The notes under the pieces are model-generated. The model did no database searches. It worked only from the letters and a program-made list of their open reading frames with translations, and was not told the DNA's origin. Positions 42,727 to 51,348 of a stretch of 64,000 nucleotides of DNA are shown here, piece by piece (position 1 is the first letter of the stretch; the number at the start of each line of letters is the position of its first letter). Source of the DNA: CAYMZZ01 sp046297935 (GTDB taxonomy: Bacteria; Bacteroidota; Bacteroidia; Chitinophagales; Chitinophagaceae); NCBI GenBank assembly GCA_046297935.1, contig JBKBHA010000018.1:1-64000 (forward strand), written 5' to 3'. Both the position numbers and the translations under genes were made by a program.

Positions 42727-43908
42727 ATGAGTTATAAAATACCCGATCAGCGTGGGTACTATGGAAGTTTTGGTGGAGCATTTATTCCTGAAATGTTGCA
42801 CCCGAATGTGGAGGAACTAAAGCAGGCTTACCTGAAACTTTGGGAAGACGCCGATTTTCAAAAGGAGTTCAGAATGCTTTTGAAAGACTTTGCCGGCAGG
42901 CCCACTCCACTTTATCTTGCCGAAAGGCTGAGCGAACAATATGGCACCCGCATTTATTTGAAACGCGAGGATCTCTGCCATACCGGTGCTCATAAAATCA
43001 ATAATACCATTGGACAGATCCTTTTGGCGGGCCGCCTGGGCAAAAAGCGAATCATTGCAGAAACGGGTGCCGGACAACACGGCGTGGCTACTGCTACCGT
43101 TTGTGCTCTTAAAGGACTGGAATGTATTGTGTACATGGGCGAAAAAGACATTGAACGGCAGGCACCCAATTTGGCTCGTATGAAAATGCTGGGAGCTACT
43201 GTAAGGCCAGCCACTTCAGGCAGCCGAACACTGAAGGATGCCACCAACGAAGCCATTCGCGACTGGATCAATCATCCGCACGACACCCACTATATCATTG
43301 GCAGCGTGGTTGGTCCTCATCCTTATCCCGACATGGTGGCTCGTTTTCAATCAGTGATCAGCGAAGAAATAAGATGGCAATTGAAGGAGAAGACAGGAAC
43401 AGAACTGCCCAAAGCAGTAATAGCCTGTGTGGGCGGCGGAAGTAATGCTGCCGGAGCGTTCTATCATTTTCTCGATGAACAGGAAGTGCAGTTAATTGCA
43501 GTAGAAGCTGCCGGACTTGGGATCAACAGCGGGCAGACTGCCGCTACAACTCAGTTAGGTAAACCCGGCATTCTACACGGCAGCATGAGCCTGCTGATGC
43601 AAACCGCCGATGGTCAGGTAGTAGAACCACATAGCATATCGGCAGGACTGGACTATCCCGGTATCGGTCCGCTGCACGCCCATCTGTTCCAGTCGCGCCG
43701 CGGGCAATTTCTCAGCGCAACCGACCAGGAAGCGGTAGATGCTGCATTTCTGTTGGCGCGGCTGGAAGGCATCATACCTGCACTTGAGTCGGCCCACGCA
43801 TTAGCCGCCCTTAATCAGCTTTCATTTGCTGCCAACGACAACATTGTTCTTTGTCTGAGCGGACGGGGCGACAAAGACCTCGCCACATATATGAATTATA
43901 TTTCCTGA
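42727..43908 (+). CDS. trpB: Tryptophan synthase beta chain
   Basis: 393 residues. This PLP enzyme condenses indole with serine. PLP binds the lysine of KREDLCHTGAHKINNTIGQ, the phosphate loop is ACVGGGSNAAGAF, and ETGAGQHGVATAT and FGGAFIPEMLHPNVEEL are family-specific. The length and the presence of the alpha-subunit gene next door indicate the ordinary TrpB1 type rather than the TrpB2 form. It lies directly upstream of trpA. Confidence 0.97.
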   Translation: MSYKIPDQRGYYGSFGGAFIPEMLHPNVEELKQAYLKLWEDADFQKEFRMLLKDFAGRPTPLYLAERLSEQYGTRIYLKREDLCHTGAHKINNTIGQILLAGRLGKKRIIAETGAGQHGVATATVCALKGLECIVYMGEKDIERQAPNLARMKMLGATVRPATSGSRTLKDATNEAIRDWINHPHDTHYIIGSVVGPHPYPDMVARFQSVISEEIRWQLKEKTGTELPKAVIACVGGGSNAAGAFYHFLDEQEVQLIAVEAAGLGINSGQTAATTQLGKPGILHGSMSLLMQTADGQVVEPHSISAGLDYPGIGPLHAHLFQSRRGQFLSATDQEAVDAAFLLARLEGIIPALESAHALAALNQLSFAANDNIVLCLSGRGDKDLATYMNYIS

Positions 43909-43940
43909 ACAGTTATCTCCATCAAAACAAGAAAACTGAC

Positions 43941-44711
43941 ATGTCGCGAATCAAGGCCGTTTTTCAAAAGCCCGATCATAAGCTGTTGAATGTGTATGTA
44001 ACCGCGGGTTACCCTGTGCTCAATAGTACCTTGTCACTAATCCGCTCGCTCGAAAAAGCTGGGGCTGATCTCGTAGAACTAGGCATGCCTTACAGCGATC
44101 CGCTGGCAGATGGACCGGTGATTCAGCACAGTAGTTCGGTGGCATTGGCCAATGGTATGTCGATCGAAAAATTGTTTGAACAATTGCGTTCACTTCGACC
44201 AGCGTCTTCCATACCGGTGGTGCTGATGGGCTATATGAATCCGGTGCTGCAATATGGATTTGAACGCTTTTGCATGGATGCGGCAGCCGTGGGCGTTGAT
44301 GGACTAATCTTACCCGACCTGCCGGAATTTGAATTTGAAACGGTTTATGGTCCCGTTATTCAAAAGGCGGGACTAGATTTTATCTTTCTGGTAACACCCG
44401 AAACCAGCGAAGAACGCCTGCGAAAACTGGATCAACTGAGTACAGGATTTCTATATGCTGTTTCGTCCTCATCGACCACCGGCAGCGAAAAAGATATGTC
44501 GACAGTGGGCTTGTACCTGCAGAAACTACAACAAATGCAATTGAAAAATCCCGTATTGGTAGGGTTTGGCATAAAAGATAAAGCAAGCTTCGATGCAGCG
44601 GGGCGCTATGCAGATGGCGCCATCATTGGCTCCGCATTTGTGCAGGCCCTGGCCAATAGCGAAAATCCGGAAGAAACAGCTGCTCAGTTCGTTGCAACTA
44701 TCCGGGGCTAA
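43941..44711 (+). CDS. trpA: Tryptophan synthase alpha chain
   Basis: 256 residues from the ATG at 43941. The longer frame starting at 43851 overlaps trpB and is rejected. The alpha subunit releases indole from indole-3-glycerol phosphate. The catalytic Glu is in LVELGMPYSDPLADGPVIQ (also the Asp), with MGYMNPVLQYG, GLILPDLPEFE, FLVTPETSEERL and VGFGIKDKASFD conserved. It is the last trp gene. A weak CGCCGC/GCGGCG hairpin follows at about 44737-44750, without a clean T-run. Confidence 0.96.
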   Translation: MSRIKAVFQKPDHKLLNVYVTAGYPVLNSTLSLIRSLEKAGADLVELGMPYSDPLADGPVIQHSSSVALANGMSIEKLFEQLRSLRPASSIPVVLMGYMNPVLQYGFERFCMDAAAVGVDGLILPDLPEFEFETVYGPVIQKAGLDFIFLVTPETSEERLRKLDQLSTGFLYAVSSSSTTGSEKDMSTVGLYLQKLQQMQLKNPVLVGFGIKDKASFDAAGRYADGAIIGSAFVQALANSENPEETAAQFVATIRG

Positions 44712-44797
44712 AGCTTTCTTAAATCTCGCCGCTGCGGCGCTTTACTCCTCCGCTTTCTGAACCGGATGGGTTATTTTTGCGTCTTCAAATGTATATC

Positions 44798-45877
44798 ATG
44801 AAGAAAGTGATTTTACTCTGGCTCCTTGCTCCTCTGGCTTTGTCGGCACAGGAAAAATTTGAGATTAGAGGGAAATTGAAGGGTGCAGCAGACAGTACGC
44901 TGGTGTTTATTGTAAATGCCAACCAGCCGGGCGATACGATTGCCAAAACAATGGTATCGAAAAATCGCTTTAAACTGGAGGGCACGGTTTCAGAACCGAG
45001 TCTGGTATTGATCAATCTGGGTGCTGATAAAGTTGTACTCAGCTTCGTTGATAAAGGGAAGTCGCGTATGCGTACAGATCTTGCCAATCTAAAAAATATC
45101 AAATGGAAGGGCGATGCCACTCCGCAGCAGTTTCGCGCCTTTCAGCTGAAGTTTGACCCGTTGTTTGAAAAAGTAACAAACGTAAACAATCAGGTGCGGC
45201 AGACTGGCTGGAACGACAGCCTGGTTCAACTGGTAGAGCGATACAGGGACAGCATCCAACAATCGATCGATAAGTATCTGGCGAAATATCCGGCCTCGCC
45301 GGTGAGCGGATTTCTGCTGGCGGCAACTTATCAGCTCAATGATGATGTGTTGCTGACCCGGCAACGACTCGATGCACTGAAGCCGGCAGCACTTAATACC
45401 ATGTATGGAAAATTTGTACGTGAATCAGTAAATAACGAACTGGCAACAGCCGTTGGGTCAGTGGCAGCAGATTTTACACAGGCCGATACGGCCGGTGTAC
45501 CCGTTTCCCTTTCGTCTTTCCGGGGAAAATATGTGCTGCTCGACTTCTGGGCCAGTTGGTGCGGACCTTGCCGACAGGAGAATCCGAATGTAGTGTCAAA
45601 TTTCAATCGGTTCAAAGACAAGAATTTCACGGTACTTGGCGTATCACTCGATCGGCCGGGACAAAAGGACCGTTGGCTTCAGGCAATTTATGCAGATAAG
45701 CTCAACTGGACCCATGTGAGTGATTTGAAGTTTTGGAACAACGAAGTTGCACAACAGTATAAAGTACAGAGTATACCACAGAACTTTCTGATTGGCCCCG
45801 ACGGAAAGATTATTGCGAAAAATTTACGGGGCGCTGAGCTCGGCAACAAACTCTGCGAGTTGCTGGGTTGTAACTGA
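44798..45877 (+). CDS. TlpA-type thioredoxin-like protein with DUF4369 domain
   Basis: 359 residues from the ATG at 44798. Earlier codons at 44777 and 44789 would precede the signal peptide. The signal peptide (ending ALSAQ) leads to a DUF4369 beta-domain (about 22-110), a helical linker, and a TlpA/thioredoxin domain (about 225-359). The redox motif is DFWASWCGPCRQENPNV, with the cis-Pro in VQSIPQNFLIGPDG. It is exported and probably a thiol reductase of the periplasm or outer membrane. It follows the trp operon but has no evident connection to it. Confidence 0.92.
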   Translation: MKKVILLWLLAPLALSAQEKFEIRGKLKGAADSTLVFIVNANQPGDTIAKTMVSKNRFKLEGTVSEPSLVLINLGADKVVLSFVDKGKSRMRTDLANLKNIKWKGDATPQQFRAFQLKFDPLFEKVTNVNNQVRQTGWNDSLVQLVERYRDSIQQSIDKYLAKYPASPVSGFLLAATYQLNDDVLLTRQRLDALKPAALNTMYGKFVRESVNNELATAVGSVAADFTQADTAGVPVSLSSFRGKYVLLDFWASWCGPCRQENPNVVSNFNRFKDKNFTVLGVSLDRPGQKDRWLQAIYADKLNWTHVSDLKFWNNEVAQQYKVQSIPQNFLIGPDGKIIAKNLRGAELGNKLCELLGCN

Positions 45878-45947
45878 TCTGGCGTTTGCCCAAAGCAATA
45901 GGAGAATAAGGGTCAAAACCGCCGCAATCGCTCTCGGGCGAAACACG

Positions 45948-45955
45948 TATTTTTG
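45948..45955 (+). promoter_or_regulatory. -7 promoter element of glmM (TATTTTTG)
   Basis: A perfect TAnnTTTG match 58 bases upstream of the GTG start at 46014, in the 136-base gap after the TlpA-like gene. A clear -33 TTG was not found at the expected spacing. Confidence 0.5.
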
Positions 45956-46013
45956 CAGCAGGGTCAGGCGACCCGGGAAATAACCATTAAACCTGTAATT
46001 CAATTTCTTAGTT

Positions 46014-47390
46014 GTGGCATTGATTAAAAGCATATCGGGCATTCGGGGTACTATCGGTGGTAAGCCAGGCGAAACCCTCAGTCCGTTGGATATCGTAAAA
46101 TTCACGAGCGCATACGGCAGCATTCTCCTTGAAAAAAATAAGACACCTAAAGTAGTGTTGGGCCGCGATGGACGAATCAGTGGGCCCATGGTACGCGATC
46201 TGGTGGTAAGCACACTTTCGGCACTGGGTATACAAGTGGTAGATCTTGGCTTGTCGACCACGCCAACCGTGGAGCTGGCAGTGACCATGGAACAGGCCGA
46301 TGGAGGAATCATATTAACGGCCAGCCATAATCCAAAAGAGTGGAACGCTCTTAAGTTGCTCGATGACCGCGGCGAATTTATTTCTGCAGAAACAGGGGAA
46401 AAGCTGCTGGAGCTTGCGAAGGCAGATGCATACCTGTACACATCGGTCGATAAACTCGGTGCCATTACACAGGCTGATTATTTGCAAAAACATATTGATG
46501 CCATCCTTGCTTATCCCCTCGTGAATAGAGAAGCCATTGCGTCTCGCAACTTTTCAGTAGTGGTGGATGCGGTTAACTCAACCGGAGCCATTTTTGTTCC
46601 CGCGTTGTTGAAGGCATTGGGGGTTGAAAAGATCACCGTTTTGAATGAAGAAGTAAACGGTCGGTTTGCTCACAATCCGGAGCCATTGCCCGAACATCTT
46701 ACGCAGCTTAGTGCGGAAGTAGTTCGTCGAAAAGCGGATTTGGGTATTGCAGTAGATCCGGACGTGGATCGCCTGGCATTTGTTTGTGAAGACGGTAGCA
46801 TGTTTGGTGAAGAATACACGCTGGTAGCCGTTGCTGACTATATCCTTTCGCAGCGACCTGGCAATACCGTCAGCAATATGAGCAGTACCAAAGCCCTTAA
46901 GGAAATCACCATGCGTCGCGGCGGCGAATACTACCCTTCGGCAGTGGGCGAAGTGAATGTGGTGAAAAAAATGAAAGAGGTAAACGCGGTCATTGGTGGT
47001 GAGGGAAATGGAGGCATCATCGTACCCGACTTTCACTATGGCCGGGATGCATTGATTGGCATTGCCCTTTTTCTAACGCATTTGTCGGTACAAAAAACAA
47101 CGATCAAATCGCTGCGGGGCACATATCCTGATTATTTTATTTCCAAGAATAAAATTGAACTTGAGCAGGGCGTGGATGTGCCCGGCATCTTTGAGAAGAT
47201 CCGAAACAAGTATCCTCGCAATCCGGTAAACACGGAAGATGGCTTGAAAATCGAATTCGATTCCGACTGGGTTCACCTCCGCACTTCTAACACCGAACCC
47301 ATCATTCGTATTTATGCCGAAAGCGACTATGAATCAAAGGCGAACAATATTGCCGCCCGCTTAATGCAGGACATTCGCGAGTTCGTGTAG
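46014..47390 (+). CDS. glmM: Phosphoglucosamine mutase (alpha-D-phosphohexomutase family)
   Basis: 458 residues with a GTG start at 46014; the frame begins ALIKSISGIRGTIGG, the family N-terminus. The phospho-serine loop is ILTASHNPKEWNALK (about residue 100), the Mg2+ loop is AVDPDVDRLAFV (Asp-x-Asp-x-Asp) near residue 245, sugar binding is IGGEGNGGII, and the phosphate site is LRTSNTEPIIRIYAE near the C-terminus. It interconverts glucosamine-6-P and glucosamine-1-P for peptidoglycan and lipopolysaccharide. A phosphomannomutase role cannot be excluded from sequence alone. Confidence 0.88.
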   Translation: MALIKSISGIRGTIGGKPGETLSPLDIVKFTSAYGSILLEKNKTPKVVLGRDGRISGPMVRDLVVSTLSALGIQVVDLGLSTTPTVELAVTMEQADGGIILTASHNPKEWNALKLLDDRGEFISAETGEKLLELAKADAYLYTSVDKLGAITQADYLQKHIDAILAYPLVNREAIASRNFSVVVDAVNSTGAIFVPALLKALGVEKITVLNEEVNGRFAHNPEPLPEHLTQLSAEVVRRKADLGIAVDPDVDRLAFVCEDGSMFGEEYTLVAVADYILSQRPGNTVSNMSSTKALKEITMRRGGEYYPSAVGEVNVVKKMKEVNAVIGGEGNGGIIVPDFHYGRDALIGIALFLTHLSVQKTTIKSLRGTYPDYFISKNKIELEQGVDVPGIFEKIRNKYPRNPVNTEDGLKIEFDSDWVHLRTSNTEPIIRIYAESDYESKANNIAARLMQDIREFV

Positions 47391-47414
47391 AGCCTGTAAG
47401 CCGGTTCAACTGCA

Positions 47415-49649
47415 TCAAAGCTCCATCAGCACTTTATCAGGCGTTATGGGTAGGTCGCGAACGCGAACTCCCGTGGCATGGTAAACAGCATTAGCCACAG
47501 CCGCTGCAAATCCGATCAGGGCAATTTCGCCCATTCCTTTTGCGCCCATCGGGTTGAGTATCGGGTCGGGCTTGTCGACAAAAATTACATCTATCGGCGC
47601 CGTGTCGGCATGAACAGGCACGTGATAGTCAGCGAAATTGTTGTTTACATATCGGCCATACCGATGATCAATCAGCGTTTCTTCCATCAGCGCCATTCCC
47701 AGTCCGCCCACCGCTCCACCAATCATTTGGCTTTCGGCTGTTTTTGGACTCACAATTTTTCCGGCGTCACCGGTGGTTACAATTCGGTCGATTTTAACCA
47801 CTCCCGTACGGCTGTGCACCTTTAGTTTAACGAAGTGTACCGAAAACGAATAACAGGAGTATTTACGCAATTCAGCATTGCCCGCTGAACTTTTTTCCAC
47901 TACCAGCTCGGTCATACGATTCCGCTCCAATAGGTCTGTATAGTTGATCTTTTTTCCGGAATTGTTTTTAGCAGCTATTTGCCCGTTCTCAAAAATCAAC
48001 TCTTCAGGTTTGGCGTGTTGCAGATAGTCGTGCCACTGATCTGATGCCATCTTCCCAAGTTTATCTTTGATGTCGGTACAAACATCAAAGACGGCTGAGC
48101 CCAGGGTACTGGTGGTAGCACTCCCGCCCTGGGTAGGTCCTGCCGGCAGGGAAGAATCTCCCAATTCAAATCTTATTTTTTCAGCAGGGTAGGAAAGTGT
48201 TTCAGAGGCAATTTTTACCATCGCTGTGGCTGTGCCGGGACCCATGTCGCTCACGGCACTTTGCAGAATCAGCGTTCCATCTTTTTTCAGTATCGCCCGT
48301 ACCGAAGCCTGCCAGCGCATGGCGCTGAATACTCCCGAGGCCATACCATAGCCTACCCACCAGCCATTTTCGTTTTTGGCCTTTGGCTCACTCGCCCGCG
48401 CTGACCAGCCAATCTTTTCCGCCCCCAGTTCATAACATTCCTTCAGGTATTTGCTTGACCAGGGCAGGTTGCGTTCAGGGTCCCGCTCTGCATAATTCTT
48501 CAGTCGCAACGCAATCGGATCCATTTGAAGCTGGTAAGACAATTCATCAAGCGCCGACTCCAATGCAAAGCATCCCGTTGCTTCGCCGGGGCCGCGCATC
48601 CAGATCGGTGTATTCAGATCCAGTGGCAGGATTTTATAGTCGGTATTTACATTTGGGCACTCATACAAAAAACGGGAAGCATTTACAATTCCTTCGGTAA
48701 AGGTTTCGTACGAAGAAGTACTTCCAATGGCTTCGTGAGTAATGGCGGTAAGGCGACCATCTTTTTCGGCACCCAGCTGCACACGCTGCCAGGCCAATGG
48801 CCTATAGCCTACCATGCTAAACATTTGCGGACGGGTGAGTACCAGCTTAACCGGCCGGTTGAGCATTTTAGCTGCAATCAGTGCTGCAATTTCGTGAGGC
48901 CAGGTGCGCAAGGCACTGCCAAAACCTCCTCCCACATATTCTGCAATGACCTTTACTTTTTTAGCATCCAGTTGAAAAGCCTGAGCAATAGCGCCTACTG
49001 AATCGCGGGGTCCCTGTGTTTTGGTGTACACCAGCACTTCATCGGCGGCAGGCCAATGTGCAATGATTGCGTGCGGCTCCATTGGATTATGTGTTTCCAT
49101 TGGAAGCGTATAGCTGGCATTTACCTGCACCGGTGCTTTCTGCCAGGCGTTTGCTTCGCCACGCGTGTAAGTCATAGGCGCGCCATCGCTGCGCGGCGAT
49201 TTGGCGCTGCCAAGGTTTTTCAGAAAATCGGTTTGATGTGGCTCCTTTTTGTATGTCAACTTTACCAGACCGGCTGCATGAATGGCTCGCTCAGGAGTGT
49301 CGGCAACAACAAGTACTATCGGTTGTCCATCTGATACAATCTTATTGTCAAAGAACACTTTCAAGCCATTCCAGGGACGTTTGTTGGTTTTTTCAGCTTC
49401 TCCTGCAGGCTGAAAGCCAGGCACGGCGTAGCTGTTGGCATGCGAGAAGATGCCTAATACGCCAGGAACACGCTCAGCCTCGCTGCTGTCGATGGATTCA
49501 ATACGGCCTTTCGCGATCGTGCTGGCTACCAGGTGACCATAGCAGAGCCCGGGTAATGTGTGTTCGGCGGCATACTTTGCCGTGCCTGTTACTTTTGCCC
49601 TGCCATCTACACGTTCATCATCCGCCCGTTGTATTTTATTCAGATCCAT
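47415..49649 (-). CDS. Molybdenum aldehyde oxidoreductase, large molybdopterin subunit (PaoC-type)
   Basis: 744 residues of the xanthine dehydrogenase family. The a/b hammerhead domain (1-130, RVDGRAKVTGTAKYAAEH) precedes the molybdopterin-binding domains. MoCo-contact blocks are AEYVGGGFGSALRTWPHE and TPIWMRGPGEATGCFALES, and the catalytic Glu is in GAKGMGEIALIGFA near the C-terminus. The last gene of a three-gene unit (2Fe-2S, FAD, Mo). No signal peptide of its own, so it is presumably exported with the Tat-signal small subunit, as in Escherichia coli PaoABC. The substrate is probably an aldehyde. Confidence 0.93.
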   Translation of the reverse strand: MDLNKIQRADDERVDGRAKVTGTAKYAAEHTLPGLCYGHLVASTIAKGRIESIDSSEAERVPGVLGIFSHANSYAVPGFQPAGEAEKTNKRPWNGLKVFFDNKIVSDGQPIVLVVADTPERAIHAAGLVKLTYKKEPHQTDFLKNLGSAKSPRSDGAPMTYTRGEANAWQKAPVQVNASYTLPMETHNPMEPHAIIAHWPAADEVLVYTKTQGPRDSVGAIAQAFQLDAKKVKVIAEYVGGGFGSALRTWPHEIAALIAAKMLNRPVKLVLTRPQMFSMVGYRPLAWQRVQLGAEKDGRLTAITHEAIGSTSSYETFTEGIVNASRFLYECPNVNTDYKILPLDLNTPIWMRGPGEATGCFALESALDELSYQLQMDPIALRLKNYAERDPERNLPWSSKYLKECYELGAEKIGWSARASEPKAKNENGWWVGYGMASGVFSAMRWQASVRAILKKDGTLILQSAVSDMGPGTATAMVKIASETLSYPAEKIRFELGDSSLPAGPTQGGSATTSTLGSAVFDVCTDIKDKLGKMASDQWHDYLQHAKPEELIFENGQIAAKNNSGKKINYTDLLERNRMTELVVEKSSAGNAELRKYSCYSFSVHFVKLKVHSRTGVVKIDRIVTTGDAGKIVSPKTAESQMIGGAVGGLGMALMEETLIDHRYGRYVNNNFADYHVPVHADTAPIDVIFVDKPDPILNPMGAKGMGEIALIGFAAAVANAVYHATGVRVRDLPITPDKVLMEL

Positions 49650-49669
49650 CGTTAATGTCGTTTCAGTTT

Positions 49670-50653
49670 TTAGATATTACCCGCTGTTTGACGCAGCGAT
49701 TCTTCAAGCATGGCGGGGAGCAGTTTAAGTTTAAACTGGTTATGCTCAAAGGCTTTTGCACCTTCCGTAGAAAGTTTCGCCGCCTCATTGAGCACAGCGG
49801 CCGTCAGTTTTTTTCCAGTCAGGTACTGTTCTACTTTTGGCAAACGCCAGGGCTTGTGCGCTACGCCTCCCAACGCAATGCGCGCCCGTGTAACGATGCC
49901 TTCGCGCTGATTAAGCAAAACGGCAGATGATACAAGGGCAAACGCGTAGCTGGCCCGGTCGCGAATTTTCAGGTAGCCAGCCTGCGTATCGGCTGGCGGG
50001 ATAGGTATTTCTATCCCCGTGATCAACTCCCCGGGTCGGAGTGTATTGTCGTTAACGGCATCATTTCCCGGCAGGCGGTGAAAATCAGTAATTGCTATTC
50101 TCCTGCTGCCGGCCGTTCCTCTTACTTCTACTGTCGCCTCCAGAGCGGCCAATGCCACGCACATGTCGCTGGGGTGTACGGCAATACAGGCATCGCTATG
50201 CCCAAAAATGGCATGCATGCGATTGATGCCCTCGCGTGCGCCACAGCCACTGCCCGGAACGCGTTTATTGCATGGCATATCATTATCGTAAAAATAGGAG
50301 CAGCGCGTACGTTGTAAAAGATTTCCGCCTACCGTCGCCATATTCCTTAGTTGAGCGGAAGCTCCGGCAAGAAGTGCGCGGGAAAGCAGGGGTAATTTTT
50401 CTTTCACCAATGGATGTTCCGCTAAATCGCTGTTGGCTACCAGAGCACCCACATGTAGCACAGACCCTTTGACCGAAACTTCTTTGAGCGGAATAGGCGT
50501 TATGTCGATCAACCGACCGGGTACGGTTACTCCGTTTTTCATGAGATCGACCAGGTTGGTGCCGCCGGCAATATAAGCGGATCCGGGATTTTTTTTCCAG
50601 GCAGCCAGTGCGGCTTCAATAGTGTTGACCCGGCTGTATTCAAAATTGATCAT
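49670..50653 (-). CDS. FAD- and 4Fe-4S-binding middle subunit of the molybdenum oxidoreductase (PaoB-type)
   Basis: 327 residues from the ATG at 50653, whose ATGA overlaps the stop of the small-subunit gene. The FAD-binding PCMH fold has YIAGGTNLVDLMKNGVTVP and GALVANSDLA. It carries the extra cysteines of PaoB-type subunits, in RTRCSYF, MPCNKR, GSGCGAR and DACIAV, which in PaoB ligate a 4Fe-4S cluster. It passes electrons between the 2Fe-2S and Mo subunits and FAD. It lies between them in the operon. Confidence 0.93.
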   Translation of the reverse strand: MINFEYSRVNTIEAALAAWKKNPGSAYIAGGTNLVDLMKNGVTVPGRLIDITPIPLKEVSVKGSVLHVGALVANSDLAEHPLVKEKLPLLSRALLAGASAQLRNMATVGGNLLQRTRCSYFYDNDMPCNKRVPGSGCGAREGINRMHAIFGHSDACIAVHPSDMCVALAALEATVEVRGTAGSRRIAITDFHRLPGNDAVNDNTLRPGELITGIEIPIPPADTQAGYLKIRDRASYAFALVSSAVLLNQREGIVTRARIALGGVAHKPWRLPKVEQYLTGKKLTAAVLNEAAKLSTEGAKAFEHNQFKLKLLPAMLEESLRQTAGNI

Positions 50654-51273
50654 ACCGTTTTTCCTCCTTCTGCCACTTCGCGAATGGCTTTGGTGATATT
50701 GGTGTAAGCGCCGCAACGGCAAATATTGCCGCTCATAAACTCCCGTATATCTTCATCGTTCTTCGCATGCCCCTCCCGAACACAGGCAATGGCCGACATG
50801 ATCTGTCCTGGAGTACAATACCCGCATTGAAAACCGTCGTGTTTAATAAAGGCTTCCTGCATAGGGTGAAGCTCTTCGCCTTTTGCAATGCCTTCAATGC
50901 TGGTAATCGCCTTACCCTGGTTCATCACCGCCAGCGAAAGGCATGCGTTTACACGCCGACCATCCACATGCACCGTACAGGCACCACACTGACCGTGATC
51001 ACAGCCTTTTTTTGTGCCGGTTAAACCCAGTTGCTCCCGCAAAAGGTCGAGCAGCGTAACCCTGGGCTCTACCAGTAGCTCCTGCCATTTACCATTGATC
51101 TCTATTTTTAAAGGAATTTGTTCAAATACCCGCGTAATGAAAGTTTCCTGATCGGCGGCACGCGCCAGCACCGGTCCGGCGGCCGCCATAGCAGCAAGTG
51201 CACCTGATTTTTTAAGAAATTCTCGCCGGCTGTCGCCTCCGCTGGAGTTTTGGTTGGATTGGTCGTGGTTCAT
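50650..51273 (-). CDS. 2Fe-2S small subunit with Tat signal (PaoA-type)
   Basis: 207 residues. The N-terminus has a twin-arginine signal, SRREFLKKSGALAAMAAAG, followed by a ferredoxin-like domain (CDHGQCGACTVHVDGRRVNAC) and a four-helix domain (FQCGYCTPGQIMSAI and GNICRCGAYTNI). Two 2Fe-2S clusters are therefore expected. As in periplasmic PaoA, it should carry the complex through the Tat system. First gene of the unit. Its promoter region is the 75 bases before the next gene at 51349. Confidence 0.94.
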   Translation of the reverse strand: MNHDQSNQNSSGGDSRREFLKKSGALAAMAAAGPVLARAADQETFITRVFEQIPLKIEINGKWQELLVEPRVTLLDLLREQLGLTGTKKGCDHGQCGACTVHVDGRRVNACLSLAVMNQGKAITSIEGIAKGEELHPMQEAFIKHDGFQCGYCTPGQIMSAIACVREGHAKNDEDIREFMSGNICRCGAYTNITKAIREVAEGGKTV

Positions 51274-51348
51274 ACCCAGAACATTTCGGCTTTAGTTTCA
51301 CCGAAATACGCTTTAAGGTACAATTTTTTGAGACTGAACCAATCCTTA

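Noticed and set aside
43851..43940. Longer trpA start overlapping trpB
   Set aside because: The extension is the trpB 3' end in another frame. The ATG at 43941 begins with the conserved family N-terminus.
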